From Clostridia bacterium (lineage in GTDB: Bacteria; Bacillota_A; Clostridia; Oscillospirales; CAG-272): 64,000 bases of DNA. The position numbers and the translations under genes were made by a program. The DNA lies in NCBI GenBank assembly GCA_017466455.1, contig JAFTUD010000013.1:1-64000 (forward strand), in the 5' to 3' direction. The first letter of the stretch is position 1. Each line of letters opens with the position of its first letter. The notes under the pieces were generated by a model, which saw only the letters and a program-made list of their open reading frames with translations, searched no databases and had not been told where the DNA came from. Of this stretch, positions 7,065 to 15,505 are shown one piece after another.

Positions 7065-9056
7065 ATGAAAAAGAAACTTTTATTTTTCGTAATGACCTTT
7101 TTCGTTGTTTGCCTTTTGACAGTTTGCGTAAGTGCTGCCGAGGTTGACGGTATTTACTACTCGTTTACCAACACTGACGCATATCCCGGATATGATGGAA
7201 CAGCAACGGTAAACGAGGAAAACAGAACAAAGGGAACACTTACCGAAGTCGTTATTCCCGAAATTGTTGAATACGACAGCGACGATGACGGTGTAGTTGA
7301 CAAAAAGTATGTTGTAACCGAAGTTGTCGGCAGTGCTTTCGGTGCAAACGGCGGTTCAAACAGCCCTGTTGTATCGGTATTCATTCCAAAAACTGTTAAG
7401 AGCATCGGAACGCATGTATTCAGACAGCTCAAGTATCTTGAAACAGTTACAATTGAAGCGCGTGGATACAACCCCTCAACAAAAGAGGATTATACTGTCG
7501 AAATCAAATTCACGAATGCGGAATTCTATTACTCTACAAAACTCACAAGCGTTGATATGTCACAGTCAAATATAGTTGAGCTTGGCTCTTACTGTTTTGA
7601 AGGTGACAGCGCGCTTCACACTGTTCTCTTTTCTAAAAACATCAAAAATCTTTACAGTTGTTTTGTCGGTTGTTCAAGCCTCTCAACAATAAACAGCATC
7701 GAATCACTTGAAAATGTCGGTAGAGGCTTCTATGGCACTAAAATTTCAGGCGACATCAAATTGCCTAACATTAAAACTCTTGGCGAAAACGCGTTCCGTG
7801 ACACACTCATTACAAGCGTTGATATGTCGGGCGCTCCGATAACAAATATCGGTCCGCGTGCATTCCAAAACTGCAACGAGCTTACAAGCGCTATCCTTCC
7901 CGACGGAGTGACAACAATTTCAGGGTATGCTTTCGAAGGCTCTGAAAAACTCGCAAATATAACCCTACCTCGAACTATCACATCTTTTGGTGAAAGAGCG
8001 TTTTGGGGACCTTGCTTTGGCGGAGACTTTGTATTCGATACAGTTACAACCTTTTCAAATCACGCTTTCCGTGGAACTAACATAAGAAGCCTTGTAATTC
8101 TTGACGGAACAATCAAGGGTGAAAACGGTGCGGCTGACCAGGTGCTTACCTCACTTGGCTCTGATGCTTCACTCTACGGTTGCACAAAGCTTGAAATTCT
8201 CGTTCTTCCTGAAACTGTAACAACCGCAGGTTCAAACACATTTACAAATTGCAACTCACTTAAATACATCGTTGCATCTGAAAACTTTACATCTATTAGT
8301 TCAAAACCTGCAAAGGCTGACATCATTATAAGAGGAACTGATACAACCGCACTCCAAAACACTTGGACAGGTTACACAGTTGCTCCGTTTAGTGAATTTG
8401 ACCCTGCGACTGCGGGAACAAAGACAATTTACTACGGTGCTGTAAACGCTAAGGACAGCACAACGACATTCGTTGAATTTGATGCGTTTGACAAGGAGTT
8501 TAGCTCTTGGGACGCAACAACAAACACCGAAACAACCTATGCTCCTATCTTTGAGGCACAAGGCTACTCAACAAACGATGAGAAAAACGCAATCGCAACG
8601 GGCTTTAGCATTACAAAGGCAAGCCTTGATGCTTACGAATCACTCATTGGCGGTGAGGTTAATTTCGGTATTGTAATATTCAATCCTAAATACCTTTCCG
8701 ACGGCTCATTCTTTACAACAAACGAGGACGGAGCAATCCTTAACGCAAGCGGTGGCTTCCTCATGGTTGACATCGGCACGGAGTATTCAAACTGCTCCCT
8801 CTCGGTACAGGGCTTCAACTCGGGCAACTCGGGAATTGAGCTTGTATTTGCGGGCTTCGCTTATACCGATGACATTACAAGTGCAGACATTTTCCAAAAG
8901 GAATATGTTGGCACAAGCGAATCTCCTATCGCTTCACCTATGGTAAGCAAGGTAACAAGGAGTGAGGGCACGCTCTACACTACTACAATAGCAAGCGTTT
9001 GCACTCCTGTCGAGATTACCACAGGCAAGGAAGGCCTTGGCGAATATACCGCCTAA
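7065..9056 (+). CDS. Secreted BspA-type leucine-rich-repeat protein
   Basis: 663 residues from the ATG at 7065, chosen because GTAAGGAG precedes it and a classical signal peptide follows (hydrophobic 5-20, VSAAE cleavage site, no lipobox cysteine). Residues about 60-430 carry LRR_5 units with the SIGTHVF, GENAFRD and ISGYAFEGS patterns, giving a solenoid. The C-terminal 200 residues are not LRR. They begin at TIYYGAVNAKDS and form a probably beta-rich domain that could anchor or bind a partner. No sortase motif or membrane anchor is seen at the C-terminus, so it may be released or wall-bound by other means. LRR_5 proteins commonly mediate adhesion; that role here is inference. A strong terminator follows. 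Confidence 0.88.
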   Translation: MKKKLLFFVMTFFVVCLLTVCVSAAEVDGIYYSFTNTDAYPGYDGTATVNEENRTKGTLTEVVIPEIVEYDSDDDGVVDKKYVVTEVVGSAFGANGGSNSPVVSVFIPKTVKSIGTHVFRQLKYLETVTIEARGYNPSTKEDYTVEIKFTNAEFYYSTKLTSVDMSQSNIVELGSYCFEGDSALHTVLFSKNIKNLYSCFVGCSSLSTINSIESLENVGRGFYGTKISGDIKLPNIKTLGENAFRDTLITSVDMSGAPITNIGPRAFQNCNELTSAILPDGVTTISGYAFEGSEKLANITLPRTITSFGERAFWGPCFGGDFVFDTVTTFSNHAFRGTNIRSLVILDGTIKGENGAADQVLTSLGSDASLYGCTKLEILVLPETVTTAGSNTFTNCNSLKYIVASENFTSISSKPAKADIIIRGTDTTALQNTWTGYTVAPFSEFDPATAGTKTIYYGAVNAKDSTTTFVEFDAFDKEFSSWDATTNTETTYAPIFEAQGYSTNDEKNAIATGFSITKASLDAYESLIGGEVNFGIVIFNPKYLSDGSFFTTNEDGAILNASGGFLMVDIGTEYSNCSLSVQGFNSGNSGIELVFAGFAYTDDITSADIFQKEYVGTSESPIASPMVSKVTRSEGTLYTTTIASVCTPVEITTGKEGLGEYTA

Positions 9057-9072
9057 CAAGCAATTAAACTAA

Positions 9073-9100
9073 AAAGCACGCTCATTGAGCGTGCTTTTTT
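9073..9100 (+). terminator. Terminator of the secreted LRR gene
   Basis: 9-bp stem AGCACGCTC/GAGCGTGCT with loop ATT, then TTTTT. Confidence 0.9.
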
Positions 9101-9126
9101 ATACTTTATTAGCTTTGTTAAAAGTG

Positions 9127-9158
9127 AAAATGGCAACCGCCAAAGCGATTGCCATTTT
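9127..9158 (-). terminator. Terminator of the CofE-like gene
   Basis: 10-bp stem AAAATGGCAA/TTGCCATTTT immediately beyond the stop of the leftward gene at 9171. T-rich on the minus strand. Confidence 0.7.
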
Positions 9159-9170
9159 ATTGCTTTTTAA

Positions 9171-10364
9171 TTACTCGGTTGTGTAGTTATCGAAATATCC
9201 TTGGATATAAACGATAGGTGTTCCCTTATCGCCTGAGCCCGAGGTGAGGTCGCAAAGTGAGCCGATAAGGTCGGTAAGTCTTCTTGGGGTTGTTCCCTCT
9301 GATGCCATCTTACCAACGAGGTTGCCGTCCTTTTTAACGATTTCCTTTTTGATTGCTTCCTTAAGCGCTTCTCCGCTTAAGTCAGCGAAGTCGTTATCAG
9401 CGAGGTATTTGAGCTTTAGCTCATTAGGTGTGCCCTCAAGTCCTGCGGTGTAAGCAGGGGAAACGATCGGGTCAGCAAGCTCCCAAATCTTTCCAACGGG
9501 GTCCTTAAACGCGCCGTCACCGTAAACCATAACCTCAACGCACTTGCCTGTCTTTTCAAGGAGCTTTGCTTGGATATCCTCAACAAGTCTTTGACAGTCG
9601 CGTGGGAAGAGCTTTACTTGGTTTTCGGTTGCCTTATTTGAGCCAAGGAGTCCGTATTTTTCGTTATATCCGCTACCGTTTACGCTTGCATTCAGGATTT
9701 CATCAAGGCCTACAACGCGCTCACAGCCTGCGTTCTTAAGCAGGCGCTTTGTGCGGAAGCGAGTATGAATATCGCAGTTCAATACATTCTTTGTGTACTT
9801 AAGGATTGCTCTTGGGTCGTTAGCAAAGATGATTTCCACATCTGCTCCGCTTTCCCTGATAAGTGATTCATAGTATTCAACATAGTCGATTCCTGTGAAT
9901 GGGTGCTTTTCATATCCGAAAAGCTCTCTATATGTCTTGAGGTCCAAAACATCTGTGTAGGGGTTTATTCCCTTCTCATCAAGCATATCAAGGCTGATAA
10001 GGTGATTTCCTACCTCATCGGATGGGTAAGAGAGCATAAGCACAACCTTCTTCGCGCCCTTTGCAATTCCGCGAAGGCAAATTGCAAAACGGTTACGGCT
10101 GAGAATCGGGAAGATTACTCCGATATCCTCTCCACCGAGCTTTGCTTTAACATCGGCAGCGATATCGTCAACTGATGCGTAGTTACCCTGCGCTCTTGCA
10201 ACGATTGCCTCGGTCATCGCAACGATATCTCGGTTGCGAACCTTGAAGCCATCATCCTCAGATGCCTCAATAACTGAATTTGTTACGATTTCAACAAGAT
10301 CATCGCCCTGACGGATAATTGGGGCTCTGAGTCCTCTTGATACTGTGCCTACCATACGACTCAT
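9171..10364 (-). CDS. Coenzyme F420-0:L-glutamate ligase-like protein
   Basis: 397 residues resembling the CofE/FbiB ligase family that adds glutamate to coenzyme F420-0 in methanogens and actinobacteria. Seen directly: an N-terminal segment GLRAPIIRQGDDLVEIV, then VRNRDIVAMTEAIVARAQGN, DVKAKLGGEDIGVIFPILSR and a C-terminal nucleotide/metal region with YGDGAFKDPVGKIWELADP. Relatives of this length are common in Clostridia that are not known to make F420, so another gamma-glutamylation substrate is likely. No other F420 gene is in the window. It is monocistronic, with its own promoter (10441-10469) and terminator. Cytoplasmic. Family assignment is fairly sure; substrate is not. Confidence 0.8.
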   Translation of the reverse strand: MSRMVGTVSRGLRAPIIRQGDDLVEIVTNSVIEASEDDGFKVRNRDIVAMTEAIVARAQGNYASVDDIAADVKAKLGGEDIGVIFPILSRNRFAICLRGIAKGAKKVVLMLSYPSDEVGNHLISLDMLDEKGINPYTDVLDLKTYRELFGYEKHPFTGIDYVEYYESLIRESGADVEIIFANDPRAILKYTKNVLNCDIHTRFRTKRLLKNAGCERVVGLDEILNASVNGSGYNEKYGLLGSNKATENQVKLFPRDCQRLVEDIQAKLLEKTGKCVEVMVYGDGAFKDPVGKIWELADPIVSPAYTAGLEGTPNELKLKYLADNDFADLSGEALKEAIKKEIVKKDGNLVGKMASEGTTPRRLTDLIGSLCDLTSGSGDKGTPIVYIQGYFDNYTTE

Positions 10365-10440
10365 AATTTTGTACCTTCTTTCCGTGCTTGGCGGACAAAC
10401 GACCGCCTTGCAAAAACATTTATATTTATTAACATATAGT

Positions 10441-10469
10441 AGTATATCAAAAAAACTTGCAAATGTAAA
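10441..10469 (-). promoter_or_regulatory. Promoter of the CofE-like gene
   Basis: On the minus strand TTTACA, a 17-base spacer and TATACT, giving a leader of about 70 bases. Confidence 0.6.
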
Positions 10470-10558
10470 GAAATTTTTGATAAAAAATCAAATTTTTTTA
10501 TATTTTACAATTATTTTGTATTCAAACGGGCTTTTTTTATGCTTTTTCACAAAAGTCT

Positions 10559-10587
10559 TTGACTTTTTTTGCCATATATGATACAAT
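10559..10587 (+). promoter_or_regulatory. Promoter of the small phosphoesterase
   Basis: TTGACT, a 17-base spacer and TACAAT, about 32 bases before the ATG at 10620. Confidence 0.75.
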
Positions 10588-10619
10588 TTGATTAGCAATA
10601 ACAGGATTTTGGGGGAATT

Positions 10620-11330
10620 ATGAAAATAGGTGTTTTTTCCGACCTGCATTTTTGCAGCTCGGAGTATTTAGGGCTTGGCAGATATCCGCAAAGCGGATTT
10701 GAGAGGCTTACTTTGGCGCTTAACGATTTCAAGCACGCCGAGATTGATTTTTGCGTTTGCCTTGGTGATATGGTTGACAAATCCGAGGGGGATACAAAAG
10801 ATGAGGTGCTTGGATATTTGAGCAAGTGTATGGAGCAAATCCGCGCCTTTGAAATTCCCTTCTATCTCGTGCCCGGCAATCACGATTTTCTTATGCTTAC
10901 AAGAGATGATTTTAAGAGCGCGGGGGTAAATATCGCTCCGTTTGTGATAAGGGGCGAGGGGGTTACGCTTATCGCTATTGATGCCAACTACCGCGAAAAC
11001 GGACATTTTGACACGGTTGGCGAGAAATGGGACGATGCGCACATTCCCGACGATCAGCTTGAAATGTTAGAGCGCGAAATTGAGGAATCAAGCGTACCCT
11101 GTGTCGTTTTAATCCACGAAAATCTCGACCCTACCGTTGACCCGTCGCATCAGGTACGGTGCGCTTCACGCGCGCGTCGCATCATTCAAGAACACGCAAG
11201 TAAGGTAAGGCTTGTCCTTCAGGGACATTACCACTACGGCGCTGATACCCTTGCCGAGGGTGTGCCTTATCATACGGTAAAATCTATTTGCGTTTTTGAT
11301 AAGGATTTTTACGAAATAATAGAGCTTTAA
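10620..11330 (+). CDS. Cytoplasmic calcineurin-like metallophosphoesterase
   Basis: 236 residues without a signal peptide. The metal-binding motifs are in order: FSDLHF at the N-terminus (Asp8, His10), CLGDMVD near residue 49, VPGNHDF near 84, LIHENL near 165 and GHYHYGAD near 200. Length and motif order match small single-domain phosphoesterases. It differs from the two lipoprotein paralogues at 2-6 kb in lacking signal, stalk and C-terminal module, so it is a separate lineage. GGGGGAATT precedes the ATG. The substrate is unknown. It converges with the PH-domain gene across a shared terminator. Confidence 0.87.
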   Translation: MKIGVFSDLHFCSSEYLGLGRYPQSGFERLTLALNDFKHAEIDFCVCLGDMVDKSEGDTKDEVLGYLSKCMEQIRAFEIPFYLVPGNHDFLMLTRDDFKSAGVNIAPFVIRGEGVTLIAIDANYRENGHFDTVGEKWDDAHIPDDQLEMLEREIEESSVPCVVLIHENLDPTVDPSHQVRCASRARRIIQEHASKVRLVLQGHYHYGADTLAEGVPYHTVKSICVFDKDFYEIIEL

Positions 11331-11340
11331 TGGGCTTACA

Positions 11341-11374
11341 AAAAGGGACTGCCGAAAAACGGCAGTCCTTTTTT
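11341..11374. terminator. Bidirectional terminator
   Basis: Stem GGACTGCCG/CGGCAGTCC with loop AAAAA, flanked by A-runs left and T-runs right. It serves the convergent phosphoesterase and PH-domain genes. Confidence 0.85.
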
Positions 11375-11377
11375 CTT

Positions 11378-11770
11378 TTATTCTACTACGATTGGCTTAA
11401 TATTGCTTGCAGATGTTACCTTGTCCTCAAGGATTTTCTTGAGTGCGGTTGGGTTGCAAATTCCTTGCAAATTGACATCCCATTTTCCAACAACATCAAC
11501 ATTCAAATCGCCATAGCCACAAATTCTTCCCCAGAGGCTTTGGCTGACGGAAACGGAAAGCACGCTTGGGAAAACGGTCTTTCTTTCGTTCTTTGAAAGC
11601 ACTCCGCTTTTTACAATTACATACTCATCATAAAACTCCATTGTCTGGTGCTTCAGGATAACTATTCTGCAAATCATAACGATAAGCGGAATTACAAGCC
11701 AAAACAAAAGCACGCAAAGTGGTGTTACTCCTCCCCACGCGGTCTTTTTCGCTACAAAAATAGGTTGCAT
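11378..11770 (-). CDS. Membrane-anchored bacterial PH-domain protein
   Basis: 130 residues: one hydrophobic span (about 17-38) followed by a domain beginning FYDEYVIVKSGVLSKNERKTVF, the hallmark of bacterial PH (YdbS/YdbT-like) domains. The final beta strands contain GYGDLNVDVVG. The domain probably lies on one face of the membrane; its ligand is unknown. AAAGGAGG precedes the ATG. It is transcribed divergently from a small XRE repressor, and its promoter contains an inverted repeat that also lies at the repressor start region, so the repressor probably controls both genes. Confidence 0.82.
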   Translation of the reverse strand: MQPIFVAKKTAWGGVTPLCVLLFWLVIPLIVMICRIVILKHQTMEFYDEYVIVKSGVLSKNERKTVFPSVLSVSVSQSLWGRICGYGDLNVDVVGKWDVNLQGICNPTALKKILEDKVTSASNIKPIVVE

Positions 11771-11789
11771 TTTTCTTCCTCCTTTAAAT

Positions 11790-11840
11790 TATGCCATATT
11801 GGGATATTTAAATTATACCAAATCGGTATAATAAAGTCAA
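11790..11840. promoter_or_regulatory. Divergent promoter/operator region between the PH gene and the XRE gene
   Basis: Two inverted repeats of the same design lie 24 bases apart: TATGCC-ATATT-GGGATA (11790-11806) and TATACC-AAATC-GGTATA (11814-11830). The leftward promoter is TTGACT (11835-11840, minus strand), a 17-base spacer and TATAAT (11812-11817, minus strand), so the second repeat sits in its spacer. A rightward TATAAT (11827-11832) overlaps the same repeat, without a good -35. This is what an autoregulated XRE repressor would bind. Confidence 0.65.
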
Positions 11841-11868
11841 GAGAATTTTAAAAAATTTAGGAGAAATT

Positions 11869-12075
11869 ATGCGTTTAAAGGAGCTTCGCAAAAAAAGAGG
11901 GATTTCGCAGGTAAGATTGGCTCTTGACCTTAACACGACACAAAACTCTATCAGCAGATACGAAACGGGAGAGAGGCAGGCGGATTACGATATGCTAATT
12001 GCAATAGCCGACTATTTCGGTGTTAGCATTGACTACCTGCTTGGGCGCACGGACAATCCAAATATGAACAAATAA
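11869..12075 (+). CDS. Small XRE-family repressor
   Basis: 68 residues, almost entirely one Cro/C1 helix-turn-helix (LKELRKKRGISQVRLALDL, TTQNSISRYETGER), ending with the FGVSIDYLLGRTD signature of Firmicutes XRE proteins. There is no sensing domain, so it is a simple dimeric repressor. TAGGAG precedes the ATG. It is divergent from the PH-domain gene with two matching inverted repeats between them. The stop codon runs into the terminator at 12074-12097. Confidence 0.9.
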   Translation: MRLKELRKKRGISQVRLALDLNTTQNSISRYETGERQADYDMLIAIADYFGVSIDYLLGRTDNPNMNK

Positions 12076-12097
12076 AAGCACTCTTTTGAGTGCTTTT
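12074..12097. terminator. Terminator after the small XRE gene
   Basis: 10-bp stem AAAAGCACTC/GAGTGCTTTT with loop TTTT. It overlaps the TAA of the gene and can also serve the convergent lipoprotein gene. Confidence 0.85.
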
Positions 12098-12124
12098 ATT
12101 GTTTTGCTCGATGATGTATCGAAA

Positions 12125-13066
12125 TTAGGGTCTTTCTACTCGACTTCCACCCCATTCGACAACGGTAAATCCCTTGCGCTCAAAGCCTTCAAATTCTTGC
12201 GCTTCTATCTCGACCTCGGTATTTGATTTGTAGTATGCCATAAAGACTCTTAAAAGGCTATCGGGATTTGGATTGATTTCAAGCTTTGCAGTATCTGTGT
12301 AAGCATTTGTTTGGAACGAAATTATGTTGTATGGGTTTTCTTGCATAAGAGGTAGCCAATAGATGATAAATTCATTTGCCTCTCTATCGTTAAGTCCCTG
12401 TTCTTTAAGCGCCCATTCAAGGAACTGTGCAGTATCTTCTCCACGCACACAAAATCCTTTTGAAAAATCAAAGATTGTGTTTTGAACACCTTCCCAATAA
12501 AGCGCATAATATGTCTTTCCGTCAGGGAAAACGAGAGTGCCGTCGGGCTTAACAACAAAATTTTTCCAACCGTTATCTCCGTGCTCGGGATATGTGCAAG
12601 TGAGCTTGCCGTTTATGTCCACCTTAACAGCGCAAACAGTGTCACTGTCGGAATAGAGATATATTATAGGTTTTTCCGCTATCATTTCTTCATATATCAC
12701 AGGATAAATTTGTTCGGCAACAAATCTTGGCGGCTTTGTTTTATCATTAGGAACTTCTATTTTAGAATACTCGACACTTATTTCATCGCCTATGCACCAC
12801 TCGTCAGTATCATCGCAAATGACATAAACAACCTCACCCCATTTTCGCGAATCCAATCCAAGCACAGGCTCGGTTTTCAGTATGTTTGATGAAATTTTTT
12901 CAACGATTTTAACTTCAATTTCTCCATTTTCTTTAACCACGCTAAAATCGTCAAGAGAAGAGGTCTCTTCCTTATTTTCGGAAGATGAGAACTCTTCATT
13001 TTCGCCGCAACCAAAAAGCGAAATACATAAAATCAGTGCAAGTAGTGTGCAAAACAATCTTTTCAT
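12125..13066 (-). CDS. Conserved lipoprotein of unknown function
   Basis: 313 residues with a lipoprotein signal ending at Cys20 (LFGC). A short linker (about 21-45) and a small beta-rich segment containing VYVICDDTDEWCIGDEI come first. The main domain begins near EKPIIYLYSD and includes KLTCTYPEHG, YALYWEG, FIIYWLP and a terminal GFTVVEWGG. I recognise these phrases as recurring in hypothetical Firmicutes lipoproteins, but no function is established. The aromatic-rich repeats suggest a beta sandwich. It should be tethered to the outer leaflet. It is monocistronic, with a strong promoter (13127-13155) and AAAAGGAGG before the ATG. Confidence 0.82.
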   Translation of the reverse strand: MKRLFCTLLALILCISLFGCGENEEFSSSENKEETSSLDDFSVVKENGEIEVKIVEKISSNILKTEPVLGLDSRKWGEVVYVICDDTDEWCIGDEISVEYSKIEVPNDKTKPPRFVAEQIYPVIYEEMIAEKPIIYLYSDSDTVCAVKVDINGKLTCTYPEHGDNGWKNFVVKPDGTLVFPDGKTYYALYWEGVQNTIFDFSKGFCVRGEDTAQFLEWALKEQGLNDREANEFIIYWLPLMQENPYNIISFQTNAYTDTAKLEINPNPDSLLRVFMAYYKSNTEVEIEAQEFEGFERKGFTVVEWGGSRVERP

Positions 13067-13126
13067 AATATCCTCCTTTTGCCTATTTGCCGAATTATTT
13101 AACGGATTTGAACTTATCTTATTTTC

Positions 13127-13155
13127 ATTTTATCACAATTTGTTGACAATGTCAA
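13127..13155 (-). promoter_or_regulatory. Promoter of the conserved lipoprotein
   Basis: On the minus strand TTGACA, a 17-base spacer and TAAAAT, about 60 bases before the start codon. Confidence 0.8.
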
Positions 13156-13250
13156 GTGACGGTTTGATGAAAAGCATGTGACGATTTAGTGAAATTGCAC
13201 AAAAAGACGGTTTTGTTTTCGTGTATTTTAACAAAATTACACAAAAAGGG

Positions 13251-13279
13251 TTGATATATTCTATTTTTAGTGATACAAT
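13251..13279 (+). promoter_or_regulatory. Promoter of the EF-G-like gene
   Basis: TTGATA, a 17-base spacer and TACAAT. The expected start of transcription is near 13286, leaving a leader of about 120 bases. Confidence 0.7.
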
Positions 13280-13285
13280 TATATT

Positions 13286-13384
13286 ATGATATTAAAATCA
13301 TGGGCGAAGTGGGCAAGCGCTTGGCGTGTGCTTAGCGACTTATATGGCGGTATTGCATGGCTCGGCTACAGCTTTCTTCCCTAA
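13286..13384 (+). CDS. Possible 32-residue leader peptide
   Basis: An ATG lies exactly where transcription is predicted to begin, so it would be leaderless. It opens a frame rich in tryptophan (KSWAKWASAWRVL, then GIAWLGYSF) and stops 23 bases before the start of the EF-G-like gene. The first 16 bases also form an ATGAT/ATCAT hairpin. It could be a leader peptide for attenuation, as known for ribosome-protection genes of the same superfamily, or a chance frame in a structured leader. There is no ribosome-binding site, so support is weak. Confidence 0.22.
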   Translation: MILKSWAKWASAWRVLSDLYGGIAWLGYSFLP

Positions 13385-13407
13385 TCTAAAGAAAAGAGGA
13401 AAATGAA

Positions 13408-15453
13408 ATGGCAAAATTCATCACCAACAACATCAGAAATGTGTGCCTTATCGGTCACAGCGGAAGCGGTAAGACCGCTACTATTGAATCTATGCTTTGG
13501 CGCGCGGGCGCAACTGACCGCTTAGGACGCATTTGCGACGGAAACACCGTTTCCGACTACGACAGCGAGGAAATCAAGCGTCAAATTTCTATCGGACTTT
13601 CCGTTTGTAACCTTACTTGGAATGATGTTAAAATAAATCTTCTTGACTGCCCCGGCTTTCTCGGCTTTGCGGGAGAGGTTGCAAGTGCGCTTAGGGTTGC
13701 CGATGCGTGCCTTATAACCGTTGATGCAAAATCAGGCATGGAGGTTGGTACGGAAATCGCTTGGTACAATGCAGTAGATGCAAGGCTCCCAAGAGCGTTC
13801 TTTATCAACAAATGTGATGACCCCGATGCGGACTTTGACAAGGTGTTTGAGCAGCTTCGCTCCGAGTTCGGTAACGCGCTATGCCCTGTTTTCATTCCTG
13901 TTAAGGAGCCAAACGGCGTAACGATGGTTGACCTTATGACAATGAAGTGCTTCCGTTATCTTCCTAACGGTGAGCGCCAGGAGGAGGAAATGACTCCGTC
14001 CCGTCTTAGCGTTGCTCAAAAATATGAAGAAATATTTATGGAAGCATGCGCTCAGACAAATGAGGAAATGCTTGAAAAGTTCTTTGAGGGTGAGCGCTTC
14101 AGCGCTGAGGAATGTGCGCTTGCGCTTCATGAGGGCATGATTACCGGCTCTATCGTTCCTGTTTGGTGCGGTTCATCGGAGAATATGCGCGGTATTTACT
14201 CAATTCTTACATCTATTGCGCAGTCCTTCCCACGCCATACTGCAAAGAAGGTTGAAATGAGTGAGGCAGGAGAGGAAATTGAGATTGAGCGCGAGGGCGA
14301 GTGCCGTCTGTTCGTATTTAAGACAATTTCCGACCCGTTTGTAGGACGCTTCTCCTTCTTCAAGGTTATGAACGGTGAGCTGAAAAAGGATATGGTGCTT
14401 AAGAACTCCACAAGCGGTACTGAGGAAAAGTTCTCTAAGTTCTACACGATTTGCGGTAAGAAGCAGACAGAGGTTGACTCCCTTGCCTGCGGTGACATCG
14501 GTGTTATCGCAAAGCTTTCGGGAACTAATACAAACGATACATTGTGCGAAAAATCAAATACATCATACGCTAAAATTGATTTCCCCGAGGCTAATATGAC
14601 TATGGCAATCAAGACTGACGGTAAGGATGAGGACAAGGTTGCTCAGGCTATTGCTAAGGTTCTTGATGAGGACAAAACCGTTAAGTTTGAAAACTTTGTT
14701 GAAACGGGCGAGCTTCTTATCAAGGGTATTGGCGATGTCCACCTTGACACGGTTGTTTGCAAGCTGAAGAGTAGATACGGCGTTACGGTAAAGCTCCAAA
14801 CACCTAAGATTGCGTACCGTGAAACGATTAAGAAGACCATCAGCGTTGAGGGCAAGCATAAAAAGCAGTCCGGCGGTGCGGGTCAATACGGTCATGTTAA
14901 GATTACATTCTCACACGGTGACGACGAGGGTCTTACATTTACTACAAGCGTTGTAGGCGGTGAGGTGCCTAAGGGCTACTTCCCTGCTGTTGAAAAGGGT
15001 CTTGAGGAAGCGATGAAGGTCGGCGTGCTTCTTGGCTATCCTATGGTAAACCTTGCGGCTGACCTGACAGGCGGATCATATCACGATGTTGACTCAAATG
15101 AGCTTTCGTTCAAGCTTGCGGCTCGCTTGGCTTATAAGGAGCTGACAAATGCACAGCCCGTGCTTCTTGAGCCTATTGGCACGCTTAAGGTTACTATTCC
15201 CGAGAGCATGATGGGTGACATTATGGGCGACCTTAGCAAGCGTCGCGGTAGGGTGCTTGGCTGGATTCCCGACAACCGTCCGTCCTACACCACTATTGAG
15301 GCAGAGGTTCCAAAGGCAGAGATGGTTGACTATGTTATCGCGCTCCGTGCTATGACTCAGGGCCGTGGCACATTTACCTTCCACTTTGCAAGATACGAGG
15401 AGGTTCCCTCACAAATTGCGGGCAGAGTTCCTGCGCGTGAGCTAAAGGACTAA
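13408..15453 (+). CDS. EF-G-like translational GTPase (paralogue)
   Basis: 681 residues with full elongation factor G architecture. The G domain is at 1-270: P-loop GHSGSGKT at 16-23, switch II DCPGF, NKCD near 137. Domain II follows (about 290-380), then the III/IV/V region with GEGELHLD-like GIGDVHLD and the domain IV segment KKQSGGAGQYGHVKI. The P-loop has Ser-Gly in place of the usual AHIDAGKT form, and the protein is shorter than the housekeeping EF-G (about 690-700), as in the second EF-G-like family of Firmicutes. It may act in ribosome rescue or recycling; that role is inference. It stands alone behind a promoter and an unusual 120-base leader. Confidence 0.9.
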   Translation: MAKFITNNIRNVCLIGHSGSGKTATIESMLWRAGATDRLGRICDGNTVSDYDSEEIKRQISIGLSVCNLTWNDVKINLLDCPGFLGFAGEVASALRVADACLITVDAKSGMEVGTEIAWYNAVDARLPRAFFINKCDDPDADFDKVFEQLRSEFGNALCPVFIPVKEPNGVTMVDLMTMKCFRYLPNGERQEEEMTPSRLSVAQKYEEIFMEACAQTNEEMLEKFFEGERFSAEECALALHEGMITGSIVPVWCGSSENMRGIYSILTSIAQSFPRHTAKKVEMSEAGEEIEIEREGECRLFVFKTISDPFVGRFSFFKVMNGELKKDMVLKNSTSGTEEKFSKFYTICGKKQTEVDSLACGDIGVIAKLSGTNTNDTLCEKSNTSYAKIDFPEANMTMAIKTDGKDEDKVAQAIAKVLDEDKTVKFENFVETGELLIKGIGDVHLDTVVCKLKSRYGVTVKLQTPKIAYRETIKKTISVEGKHKKQSGGAGQYGHVKITFSHGDDEGLTFTTSVVGGEVPKGYFPAVEKGLEEAMKVGVLLGYPMVNLAADLTGGSYHDVDSNELSFKLAARLAYKELTNAQPVLLEPIGTLKVTIPESMMGDIMGDLSKRRGRVLGWIPDNRPSYTTIEAEVPKAEMVDYVIALRAMTQGRGTFTFHFARYEEVPSQIAGRVPARELKD

Positions 15454-15505
15454 AAGCACAGCCCTGTGTGCGTTATTACACATTTTAAAATCAAAGCGCA
15501 AGCCG

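Noticed and set aside
13286..13384. tRNA-like gene upstream of the EF-G-like gene
   Set aside because: No acceptor, D-arm or T-arm pattern (no GGTTCRA) can be drawn; the segment reads better as a structured leader or a short frame.
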